Shown: positions 34,751 through 42,644 of the stretch, one piece after another
Layout of the letters: every line of letters starts with the position of its first letter
How positions within the stretch are numbered: the stretch's first letter is position 1
Assembly (NCBI GenBank): GCA_014656495.1
Contig: BNCN01000004.1
Location: forward strand, 310,001-374,000
Length of the DNA stretch: 64,000 bases
Direction of reading: 5' to 3'
From: Comamonas sp. KCTC 72670
GTDB taxonomy: Bacteria > Myxococcota > Myxococcia > Myxococcales > Myxococcaceae
The notes under the pieces: generated by a model
What the model was told of the DNA's origin: nothing
What the model saw: the letters and a program-made list of their open reading frames with translations, nothing else
Databases searched by the model: none
Program-made: the position numbers and the translations under genes

Positions 34751-34855
34751 ACCCCGAGGGACCTACCTCTCCAGTGGGATGTTCAAGCTGCAGGACTCGC
34801 GAGAGCCTTCGCGCTTGCCCTGAACCAGCAGGGGCTATTCCCGGGGGAGTTCGAC

Positions 34856-35008
34856 ATGTCAGTGAAGTACGATCCGTACATCATCCAGTCATATGCGAAC
34901 GCGCTCTACAGTCGAGCGGCGCGCATCGTGTTCATGATGGGCGTCGTGGGGTTGATCGCGGGTGTCGCAGTGGGACACGCGCTGGGGCAGATGACCCACT
35001 TGGGCTGA
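34856..35008 (+). CDS. Small single-pass membrane protein, first gene of a three-gene operon
   Basis: The protein has 50 residues, with GGGGGAG 7 nt before the ATG. A polar N-terminus (MSVKYDPYIIQSYANALYSR) is followed by one transmembrane helix with small-residue spacing (GVVGLIAGVAVGHALG). Unknown family. It lies 11 bp before a large coiled-coil protein and is probably part of the same complex. Confidence 0.6.
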   Translation: MSVKYDPYIIQSYANALYSRAARIVFMMGVVGLIAGVAVGHALGQMTHLG

Positions 35009-35019
35009 GAGGACTCCTC

Positions 35020-36012
35020 ATGCCACTGCCATTCATTCCCGTGGTGATCGGTGTCGCCGCCCTGCTTGGGTATGGCGGAAAGAAGAGCTACGACGGCGTC
35101 CAGGCCATGAAGGACGCCAAGGCCATTGGCGAGGAGGCCGAGGAGCTTCATCGTGAGTGGATTGCGCGTCTGGAAGACGCACGCACGCTGCTCCAGCTCA
35201 AATTGGACGCCCTGGAAACGCAGCGGAAGTGGGTGACAGACACCACCTTCCGGCGCCTCTTCGACTTTCTGGAGCGGCTGGAGCACAAGGCCCGGCTGTC
35301 CGCGCTGGAGAGCTTGGGCTCCCTGGGCGTGACGCGCGAGGAGGTGGGCCGGTTCACCGCTCAGTATCTGGAAGCGGGAGGCGCGCTTTCCGGCGCGGTC
35401 GCGGCGAGCCTCACTGGCGCGGGTGCGAGCGCGGTGACCACCAGCCTGGTCACCACCTTCGCGACCGCCGGGACGGGAACCGCATTGTCCGGCCTGTCGG
35501 GCGCGGCGGCGAACAGCGCGCTGCTCGCGTGGCTCGGCGGCGGCTCGCTCGCGACGGGCGGCTTCGGTGTCGCGGGGGGCGCTGTCGTCCTCGGTGGCAT
35601 CGCCCTGGCGCCGGCGGCCGTCGTCGCGGGTTTCGTCATCGCCAGGGAAGGGGAGAAAGCGAAGACGAAGGCCGAGGAGTTCGCAGCCGAGGTGGAGCGC
35701 GTGGTGGCGCAGCTCCAGGCGGCCATCGAGCTCCTGGGCCGGGCGGGCACCCGCGTCGACGAGCTGCGAGAGGTCACCGCGGCGCTCGACTTGCGCGCCA
35801 ACCGCGCCATCGACGCCCTCTGGGCTTTGGACGGCAGGTTCGATCCGGCCAACGACGAGCACATTCGCCAGTTCGCCACGGCGATGCAGCTCGCCAAGGC
35901 AGAGAGCGAGCTGCTCCGCGTGGCCATCTTCACGTCCGAGGGCAACATCAACGAACAGGCGGAGGCGCTGCTCGACCAGCAGCGCCAACTGCTTCAGGAG
36001 TCCTTCGTATGA
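35020..36012 (+). CDS. Coiled-coil protein with central glycine/alanine-rich membrane hairpin
   Basis: The protein has 330 residues. A short hydrophobic N-terminus (PFIPVVIGVAALLGYGG) is followed by a charged coiled coil (about 25-115). A long Gly/Ala/Ser/Thr-rich hydrophobic block (about 125-215) contains GTGTALSGLSGAAANSALL and WLGGGSLATGGFGVAGG. A second coiled coil (about 215-330) follows. This helix-hairpin-helix plan recalls ApoL-like or ClyA-like amphitropic proteins. It belongs to a widespread uncharacterised family sometimes labelled chemotaxis or glycine-zipper protein. The next gene overlaps its stop by ATGA. Confidence 0.65.
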   Translation: MPLPFIPVVIGVAALLGYGGKKSYDGVQAMKDAKAIGEEAEELHREWIARLEDARTLLQLKLDALETQRKWVTDTTFRRLFDFLERLEHKARLSALESLGSLGVTREEVGRFTAQYLEAGGALSGAVAASLTGAGASAVTTSLVTTFATAGTGTALSGLSGAAANSALLAWLGGGSLATGGFGVAGGAVVLGGIALAPAAVVAGFVIAREGEKAKTKAEEFAAEVERVVAQLQAAIELLGRAGTRVDELREVTAALDLRANRAIDALWALDGRFDPANDEHIRQFATAMQLAKAESELLRVAIFTSEGNINEQAEALLDQQRQLLQESFV

Positions 36013-36404
36013 CGGTCGCGACGCTGGCGAAGAATCAGACCCCCGGGATTGCGCATGTGCTCGAAGGCCTGAAGACCGTGGCCGACTGCATCCGGGACAT
36101 CCAGAAGGAGAAGACGGAGCAGGTCCGCATCCAGATGGCCGCGTACGTCGACGTGGAGCGCATCCACGCCAACAGGGACGTCCTGCTCCATTACCTGGAT
36201 CGCTCCTTCGACGAGCGGAAGGAGAACTTCCGTCAGCTCTTCGAGCGGCTCGACTCCGCCATCGCCACCAACAACCCCCAGCTCACGGGCTCCCTCCTGG
36301 AGTCGGTGCTGAGGCTCGCGGAGTCCTCCCCGTTCAAGGCCCTCGGCGACGTGGCCTCGACGCGTGAGGTGTTGAGCGAGAAGGGCAAGGAGTGGCAGTT
36401 CTGA
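36009..36404 (+). CDS. Helical cytosolic protein, third gene of the coiled-coil operon
   Basis: The protein has 131 residues, all helical. Charged blocks are CIRDIQKEKTEQVRIQMAAY, LLHYLDRSFDERKENFRQLF and a final LAESSPFKAL motif. No signal or membrane segment. The overlap with the previous gene (ATGA) implies stoichiometric synthesis, so it probably binds the coiled coils of the membrane-hairpin protein. Not recognised beyond that. Confidence 0.65.
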   Translation: MTVATLAKNQTPGIAHVLEGLKTVADCIRDIQKEKTEQVRIQMAAYVDVERIHANRDVLLHYLDRSFDERKENFRQLFERLDSAIATNNPQLTGSLLESVLRLAESSPFKALGDVASTREVLSEKGKEWQF

Positions 36405-36465
36405 GGCGCAGGCGGCTGGCTGCGGAAAGCTCCTTGTTCGGAGTCCGCCCCTGAATCCATGCAGC

Positions 36466-36499
36466 GGGCCTCGGGCATTCGAGTGAATGTCCGAGGCCC
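36466..36499. terminator. Strong 15-bp bidirectional terminator
   Basis: Arms 36466-36480 (GGGCCTCGGGCATTC) and 36485-36499 (GAATGTCCGAGGCCC) with loop GAGT pair along all 15 bases, one as G-U. It sits between the convergent coiled-coil operon and the carotenoid oxygenase gene. Confidence 0.7.
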
Positions 36500-36512
36500 G
36501 GCCGCGCCGTGG

Positions 36513-38666
36513 CTACCTGCGCGGGAAGTGGGGATACACGTCCTCCGTGAGGACCTGGCGCAGCTTGGGGAAGTTCAGCGCCCACTTCACGCCCAGCCGC
36601 CACGGGGCGAACAGCGCGCGTGGCACGCGGGGAAGCAGCGTCTGGGGCCACTCGAGGTACGCCTGTTCGATGGCGTCCATGTCGAGGTCCTTCTCCACGT
36701 CCACGCAGTACGGCGCCTCGTTGCCAGGCGGCATGCCGTCGAGGACGTCCGGGAGCACGGCGGGCAGGAACGTGGTGTGGAGCGTCATGCCCACGTCGAA
36801 CCGGGGGCTGCCCAGCCGGCAGATGGGGCCCTTGGCCAGGTCCTCCGAGTCGAAGATCCACACCTCGGAGCCCGTGGAGGCGGCGGGCAGGTCCGGCGTC
36901 GGGTCCGCCACCACGAGCGCCACCAGGTAGCCCTTCCAGTGGGGGACGGCGGGCATGCGCGAGGTGGGGACGAACTGCGGCGCGAAGCCGAACCACCCGG
37001 GGGGCAGCACGTAGCCCTCGAAGCGGCCCGAGTGGACGAAGAACTTGAAGAAGCTCGCCGCGCGGCCATCGCGGATGGGCAGCCCGTCCTTGGAGCCCAC
37101 CACGGGCTTGTAGAGCTGGTAGATGCGCTCCGGAATCATGTCCGCGGTGAAGCCGTCCGAGTTGAAATACACCGCCAGCTCCGAGGGCGGCACGGAGCCG
37201 TTCATCACGTTGCCGGCCAGCCGGAGGTGGGTCTCCAGCTCTCCATTCACCAGGCCCGCGTTGGAGAACACCGTCAGGCCCCACGTGAAGTCGTCATGCG
37301 AGTGCAGCCGCGATTCGATGCGCAGCCGCTTCATGTCGATGCGGTGCACACCCAACGCGCTGCGGGTGACAGGGACGGCGGTGGGCATGCCCTCCTGCCA
37401 ATCCTGCACATGGTTGCCATTGATGAGCTCCTCGCCGGCCTCCAGCGTGTGTGACAGGTCCTCGGTGGGGGAGTGCCCCGCGACGAGCGTGATGACGTCA
37501 TCCGGGTTCTCGTAGAGCGCGGCGAAGTGCAGCCCGCCGCCTCCGGACGAGAAGCGGTACGCGGGGATGAAGGGCGGCTTGTTCGCGTCCAGGGTGCCCG
37601 GTGACGGCGTGAGGTCCGCGCGCCGCACCACCCAGAACACCGCCTGCGGCGCGGAGGGCTTCGCCGTCAGCCACTCCACCGCCCGCTGGATGCGCGGCGC
37701 CCAGGGCACCGCGGCCTGCGCGGCGATCTGCCAGAAGTTGATGGGGAAGTTCGCATCCATCAGCACCACGAAGTCCCGAGTGGATGCGATCTGATGAAGC
37801 GATGACGCCACCACCGGCTCACCCGTGGACGCGTCTCGCAGCTCCCAGTGGTGCAGCCGGTTCTCCCGCGTGTCCCAGCTCACCAGCTGCGTGAAGCCGG
37901 AGCCCAGGGGCCACTCGGGCGCGTGGTTGGTGAAGAAGAGGCGGGGCCGCTGGCGCTGGGGCTCGTCGTCGGAGAGGGCCTGGGCGGGCTCGGGGTCGAA
38001 CGCGGGGTGGGCGGTGCTCTGCAGCAACGGGAAGGTCCACGGCGTGGGGAGCGCGCGCTTCCACTCCCGCAGGTAGCCCAGCGGGGTGTAGGCCTTCAGC
38101 GTCTTCGGGTGGATGGCCCAGGGGCGTCCCGCGTCCGTGGTCACCAGCAACATGCGCTCGCCCTCGACGAGGAAGGGCGCCGTGTTGGGCGTCTCCTGGG
38201 GCCCCAGCGTGATGGAGACGTCCGCCAGCGTCGTCTCGCGGAAGCGGTTGAGCAGCCGCGTCACCGGGCCCCGCGCCGTGGCGCCCGTGTCCACCTGCTG
38301 GCGCGCGTAATACGACGGCGTGCGCATGGTGGCGGTGGTGAACGTCGCGCCTTGCTCCGGCTTGAAGGTCAGCCGCATCACCAGGCCATCCGAGGCCAGG
38401 GCCGGGGAGCCCGCGTGCACGCTGGGCCCCGCGACATAGATGTGACCCTCCAGGTCTTGCGGCAGCGTGCCGGCGAGCACCTGGAGGGGCTCGTCCGCGT
38501 ACTCCACGGGGCTGGTCGTCATCGCCTTTCGCGGCATGCCGGGCCGAAGTCCCGGAGGGATGTCGAGCCCGGGGAGCGCATGGCCCTCCGGCTCATGGCT
38601 CGCGGACGGGGACGCTTCGGGAGGGACGCGTTCAGGATGAAGCGGTGCGGCTACCGTGTCAGGCAT
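36513..38666 (-). CDS. Carotenoid oxygenase (RPE65/CCD family)
   Basis: This 717-residue protein is longer than the usual 450-550 because of an N-terminal Pro-rich extension (about 60 residues) and inserts. Family features are LEGHIYVAGPSVHAG, SDGLVMRLTF and SSGGGGLHFAALYENPDDV. Candidate iron-ligand histidines are in STAHPAF, SLHQIAS, LHSHDDFTWG and MTLHTTF. Members cleave carotenoids or other C=C bonds with non-heme Fe(II). No signal peptide. crtI lies 3.3 kb away, so the substrate may be a carotenoid or apocarotenoid. Confidence 0.85.
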   Translation of the reverse strand: MPDTVAAPLHPERVPPEASPSASHEPEGHALPGLDIPPGLRPGMPRKAMTTSPVEYADEPLQVLAGTLPQDLEGHIYVAGPSVHAGSPALASDGLVMRLTFKPEQGATFTTATMRTPSYYARQQVDTGATARGPVTRLLNRFRETTLADVSITLGPQETPNTAPFLVEGERMLLVTTDAGRPWAIHPKTLKAYTPLGYLREWKRALPTPWTFPLLQSTAHPAFDPEPAQALSDDEPQRQRPRLFFTNHAPEWPLGSGFTQLVSWDTRENRLHHWELRDASTGEPVVASSLHQIASTRDFVVLMDANFPINFWQIAAQAAVPWAPRIQRAVEWLTAKPSAPQAVFWVVRRADLTPSPGTLDANKPPFIPAYRFSSGGGGLHFAALYENPDDVITLVAGHSPTEDLSHTLEAGEELINGNHVQDWQEGMPTAVPVTRSALGVHRIDMKRLRIESRLHSHDDFTWGLTVFSNAGLVNGELETHLRLAGNVMNGSVPPSELAVYFNSDGFTADMIPERIYQLYKPVVGSKDGLPIRDGRAASFFKFFVHSGRFEGYVLPPGWFGFAPQFVPTSRMPAVPHWKGYLVALVVADPTPDLPAASTGSEVWIFDSEDLAKGPICRLGSPRFDVGMTLHTTFLPAVLPDVLDGMPPGNEAPYCVDVEKDLDMDAIEQAYLEWPQTLLPRVPRALFAPWRLGVKWALNFPKLRQVLTEDVYPHFPRR

Positions 38667-38741
38667 GACGCCTCCATGGGTTGGGTGAGTGCACGCCGTG
38701 TCGAGGTCGAGGGCGGGGGACCGTAGCACGCGCGCGGCGCC

Positions 38742-38762
38742 ACTCCGCTTGTGAGACGGAGT
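38742..38762. promoter_or_regulatory. Inverted repeat in the divergent oxygenase/kinase spacer
   Basis: ACTCCG (38742-38747) and CGGAGT (38757-38762) form a 6-bp palindrome with a 9-nt spacer in the 192-bp region between two divergent genes. Possible operator; weak evidence. Confidence 0.25.
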
Positions 38763-38858
38763 TGGTCGCTGTGCGAGGAAGCAGCACGCAGTACCCCGAG
38801 ACAACCCGGTGTGAGACACTCGGGACTTCTCGCGGGCGGTGCTCCCGAGGCCCTCATC

Positions 38859-40832
38859 ATGGATGAAAACTCGCACTCCGAGCAGCAGGTGGTTGGCGAC
38901 CGGTACGTGCTGGAGCGCCGGCTCGCGGGCGGCGGCATGGGCACCATCTGGGTGGCCCTGGATCCCAAGCTCCAGCGGCGCGTGGCCCTCAAGCTGATGG
39001 CGCCCCACTGCGCGCCGGCGCCTCGCGCGCGGCAGCAGTTCGAATGGGAGGCGCAGGCCATCGCGCGGCTCCAGAACCCCCACGTCATCCAGGTCCACGA
39101 CTGCGACCTCGCCGGCGAGACGCCCTACATCGTCATGGAGTGGCTCGTGGGCGAGGACCTGGAGGCCCTGCTCAACCGTCGGGGCCGCCTGTCGCTGGCC
39201 ATGGTGGAGCGGCTGGTGACGCAGACCTCCCGCGCGCTCACCGCCGCGCACGCCGCGGGCGTCATCCACCGCGACCTCAAGCCCGCGAACCTCTTCCTCG
39301 CGCGCACGGAGCACGGCGAGCAGGTGAAGGTGCTCGACTTCGGGCTCGCGCTGCTCATGTCCGGCGGCACGGCCCGGCCGCATCCGGAGGAGGAGATGGC
39401 GGGCACGCCGCGCTACATGAGCCCCGAGCAGCTCCGCGGCCTGGAGCCCCGGCTGGACCACCGGTGTGACTTGTGGGCGCTCGCGGTGGTCGCCTACCGC
39501 GCCGTGACGGGGCAGCACCCGTTTCCACTGGAGTCCCTGCGGCAGATGCGTCTGGGCAACGTGCCGCCGGCCCCCGCGGCGCCGTCCAGCCTGTCTCCGG
39601 AGCTGGGCGCGGAGGTGGATGCCTTCTTCGCGCGCGCGCTGGACGTGGACCCCGCGCGCCGCTTCCAGTCCGCGCACGAGTTCGCATCCGCCCTGACGCA
39701 CGCGGTGGAGGCGGGCCGTCCCTCGCGCCCGGCGAAGATCCTGGTGGTCGACGACGAGCCGGACATCGTCGTGTTGATGGAGCAGAGCTTCCGCAAGCAG
39801 ATCCGCCGCAATGTCTATCAATTCCTCTTCGCCGCGGATGGCGAGGAGGCCCTGGAAGAGCTGCGCCAGCATCCCGATACCGAGGTCGTCCTCTGCGACA
39901 TCAACATGCCGCGCATGGACGGGCTGACCTTCCTCTCCCGCGTGGGGGAGATCAGCGCATTGACCCGGGTGGTCATCGTCTCGGCGTACGGCGACATGAG
40001 CAACATCCGCACGGCGATGAACCGGGGCGCGTTCGATTTCATCACCAAGCCCATCGACTTCCCGGACCTGGAGGCGACGCTCGTCAAGACGCTGAAGCAC
40101 GTGCGCGAGCTGCGCCGCACGGTGCGCTACACCGAGGAGAACGGCCTGCTGCGCATGTTCGTCCCGGGCGGCGTGCTGGAGCGCCTCCCGCCGTTGCTCC
40201 AGGGCTCGGACGCCATGGCCGGCGAGTGGGTGGATGGCACGGTGGTGTTCATCGACGTGGACGCCTTCACGCCGGTGCTCCACCAGCAGCCCCCGCCGGA
40301 GTCGCTGCGCCGCCTCAACGCCAACTTCGAGGCCATTGTCCCGGAGCTGCTCGCGCGCGGGGGCACGGTGGACAAGTTCATGGGAGACGCGGTGATGGCC
40401 GTCTTCCGCGGGCCGGGCCACCTGGACCTGGCCCTGGAGGCCTGCCTCGCCATCCGCCGGCAACTGGAGGCGCTGACGGCGCGGGGCGGCGACGGCGCGC
40501 CCTACGCCCACGGCGTCTGCATGGGGCTGGACTCGGGTGAGCTGGTGTCCGGCAGCGTGGGGGCCAAGGCCTCGGGCCGGCTGGACTACACCGTGCTGGG
40601 GGACGTGGTGAACACGGCGGCGCGGCTGGCGGCGCGGGCCGGGCGCGGGCAGGTGCTGCTCAGCCCCCGGGCCCGGGAGCGCGTCCGCGAGTCCTTCGAC
40701 CTGCGCCCCCTGGAGGACGGCCACTTCGAGCTGGTGGGCCGTGAGGGCGACGCGTCCCTGCGTCCCGAGGACTCCACGCGCTTCGTGCCCCCGGAGGCCC
40801 CGGCGGCGAGCCGGAGCACCTCGCGGGGCTGA
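38859..40832 (+). CDS. Ser/Thr protein kinase - receiver - class III nucleotide cyclase hybrid
   Basis: The protein has 657 residues and no membrane segment. Kinase (16-290): GGGMGTIW, Lys in VALKLM, HRDLKPAN with His137, an intact DFGLA and a GTPRYMSPEQL activation segment, all consistent with an active Hanks-type kinase. Receiver (about 295-410): VVDDEPD and phospho-acceptor Asp347 in LCDINMPRMDG. Cyclase (about 455-620): metal-binding FIDVDAF and GDAVMAVF, then DYTVLGDVVNTAARL. The combination would couple phosphorelay input to both Ser/Thr phosphorylation and cAMP synthesis. No adjacent partner. Divergent from the carotenoid oxygenase. Confidence 0.92.
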   Translation: MDENSHSEQQVVGDRYVLERRLAGGGMGTIWVALDPKLQRRVALKLMAPHCAPAPRARQQFEWEAQAIARLQNPHVIQVHDCDLAGETPYIVMEWLVGEDLEALLNRRGRLSLAMVERLVTQTSRALTAAHAAGVIHRDLKPANLFLARTEHGEQVKVLDFGLALLMSGGTARPHPEEEMAGTPRYMSPEQLRGLEPRLDHRCDLWALAVVAYRAVTGQHPFPLESLRQMRLGNVPPAPAAPSSLSPELGAEVDAFFARALDVDPARRFQSAHEFASALTHAVEAGRPSRPAKILVVDDEPDIVVLMEQSFRKQIRRNVYQFLFAADGEEALEELRQHPDTEVVLCDINMPRMDGLTFLSRVGEISALTRVVIVSAYGDMSNIRTAMNRGAFDFITKPIDFPDLEATLVKTLKHVRELRRTVRYTEENGLLRMFVPGGVLERLPPLLQGSDAMAGEWVDGTVVFIDVDAFTPVLHQQPPPESLRRLNANFEAIVPELLARGGTVDKFMGDAVMAVFRGPGHLDLALEACLAIRRQLEALTARGGDGAPYAHGVCMGLDSGELVSGSVGAKASGRLDYTVLGDVVNTAARLAARAGRGQVLLSPRARERVRESFDLRPLEDGHFELVGREGDASLRPEDSTRFVPPEAPAASRSTSRG

Positions 40833-40847
40833 AGCGGGGGAGGGCGC

Positions 40848-42368
40848 TCAGGCCTGGGTGACGCGCACGGTGGTCTTCATCTCGCGGCCCGAGGCCGGGT
40901 CGCGGGCGCGCATGGTGAGGATGCCTTCCACGTTCACGTCGAAGGTGATCTCCACCTGCGCGCTGCCGGCGCGGCCGGGCTGGATGCCGGAGAAGGTGAA
41001 CTCTCCGAGCATGTCGTTGCGCGCCACCATGTCGTTGTCGCCCTGGAAGATGCGCACGGCGAGCTCGGTCTGGTTGTCCATGCTGGTGGTGGCCAGCAGG
41101 GCCTTCGCGTTCGGAATGGCCGCGTTGCGCGGGAAGACGACGTGGAAGGCGCCGCCCGCCTTCTCCAGGCCAATGGCCATGGGAATCACGTCCAGCAACT
41201 GGATGCGCAGGTTGGTGTCGTCCTGCAGCGAGTGCGCGTAGAGCGCCGCGCCAATGGCCACGGCCTCGTCCGGGTGCACGCCCTTGCTGGGCGGCTTGCC
41301 GAAGAACTTCGTCAGGCGGTCCTGGACGATGGGCATGCGCGTCTGCCCGCCCACCAGCATGACCTCGTCCACGTCCTTGGTGGACAGCCCGGAGTCCACC
41401 AGCACGCGCGCCACCATTTGCAGGGTGCGGTCCACGAGCTGGTTGGTGAGCTGCTCCAGCATCTTCCGGGTGAACTTCATCTCGATGTTCAGGGGCTGGC
41501 CCTGGGAGGTCATCGTGATGAAGGGGATGTTGAAGGGGACCTCCTCGCGCGCGGACAGGTCGATCTTCGTGCGCTCGGCCAGGTCCTTGATGCGCTGCAT
41601 GGCCACCGGGTCCGTGGCGAGGTCGATGCCCGTCTTCGCCGCGAAGTCCTTGAGGACGTGGTGGATGATGGCGTTGTCGAAATCGATGCCGCCCAGGAAG
41701 ACGTCACCGCCGGTGGACTTCACCTCGAAGACGCGGTCGCGAATCTCGATGATGGAGACGTCGAAGGTGCCGCCGCCCAGGTCGTAGATGACGACCTTCT
41801 CCTTGAGGCCCTTGCCCACGCCGTACGCGAGCGCGGCCGCGGTGGGCTCGTTGATGATGCGGACGACCTCCAGGTCGATGAGCTTGCCCGCGTCCTTCAC
41901 CGACTGGCGCTGCCGGTCGTTGAAGTAGGCCGGCACCGTCACCACCGCCCGCTTGATGGGCATCTTCAGGTAGTTGGACGCGACCTCGCGAATCTTGCCG
42001 AGAATCTTGGCGCTGATCTCCTGGAGGGTGAACTCCTTCTTCCCCACGTCCAGGGTGACGTCGCTCTGCTTGCCGGGGCGCATGTTGTACGCCACGACCT
42101 TCTTCATCGTGTCGACGACTTCGCTGCCGAAGCTCCGGCCCACCAGCCGCTTCGAACCGTAGACGGTGTTGCGCGGGTTGAGCTGCCACTGGCGCTTGGC
42201 CTCGTAGCCGATGAGCTCGTTCCCCTTGTCGTCGATCGCGAAGATCGAGGGGATGGTGTACTCGCCGCCCTTGTAGGGGATGAGCTTGACGTTCCCGCTG
42301 TCCTCGACAATCGCCGCGCACGAGTTGGTCGTGCCGAGGTCGATGCCGATGATGGGCTCCTTGTGCAT
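40848..42368 (-). CDS. Hsp70 (DnaK) paralog lacking the C-terminal lid
   Basis: The protein has 506 residues. The ATPase domain is complete: IGIDLGTTNSCAA, VVTVPAYFNDRQRQ, IYDLGGGTFDVS and VLVGGQTRMPIVQ-like VMLVGGQTRMP. The beta-sandwich substrate domain follows (about 390-500), and the protein stops at VRVTQA. Canonical DnaK continues for about 110-130 residues of helical lid. No dnaJ or grpE adjoins. It diverges from prkA, 276 bp away. Myxobacteria carry many DnaK paralogs, some used in motility or development. Confidence 0.9.
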   Translation of the reverse strand: MHKEPIIGIDLGTTNSCAAIVEDSGNVKLIPYKGGEYTIPSIFAIDDKGNELIGYEAKRQWQLNPRNTVYGSKRLVGRSFGSEVVDTMKKVVAYNMRPGKQSDVTLDVGKKEFTLQEISAKILGKIREVASNYLKMPIKRAVVTVPAYFNDRQRQSVKDAGKLIDLEVVRIINEPTAAALAYGVGKGLKEKVVIYDLGGGTFDVSIIEIRDRVFEVKSTGGDVFLGGIDFDNAIIHHVLKDFAAKTGIDLATDPVAMQRIKDLAERTKIDLSAREEVPFNIPFITMTSQGQPLNIEMKFTRKMLEQLTNQLVDRTLQMVARVLVDSGLSTKDVDEVMLVGGQTRMPIVQDRLTKFFGKPPSKGVHPDEAVAIGAALYAHSLQDDTNLRIQLLDVIPMAIGLEKAGGAFHVVFPRNAAIPNAKALLATTSMDNQTELAVRIFQGDNDMVARNDMLGEFTFSGIQPGRAGSAQVEITFDVNVEGILTMRARDPASGREMKTTVRVTQA

Positions 42369-42644
42369 CGTGCTTGGACTCCGGGTGGGTAGGCCGCAGA
42401 GGAAGAAAAAGACCGTAGCGCACCCGCGCGTCGCACGCGAGTTCACACACCGCGACGTTTGCCGCTCGCCGGGAATGCCAGCCGGGGTTACCTGCTTCCC
42501 TGGGTGGGGGGCCATCTCGTCCCGGGTGCCCGGCCGGTGGCCGGCGGCGCGTGCCCCAGCCGACACTGGCGTCCGGGGTGCTGGACATTGGTGGCCTGGA
42601 CGGAAAACTTGCTGGTGGGGAAGCCTGACCACAGGAGAGTCAAC

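Noticed and set aside
36513-40724. Extension of the carotenoid oxygenase frame to 1403 codons
   Set aside because: The extra part lies antisense to the kinase-receiver-cyclase gene and has shadow composition; the oxygenase starts at 38666.
42590-42625. Sigma-54 promoter before prkA (GG...TTGC pattern)
   Set aside because: The spacing between GG and GC is 11 instead of 10 bp and the -24 box is poor.
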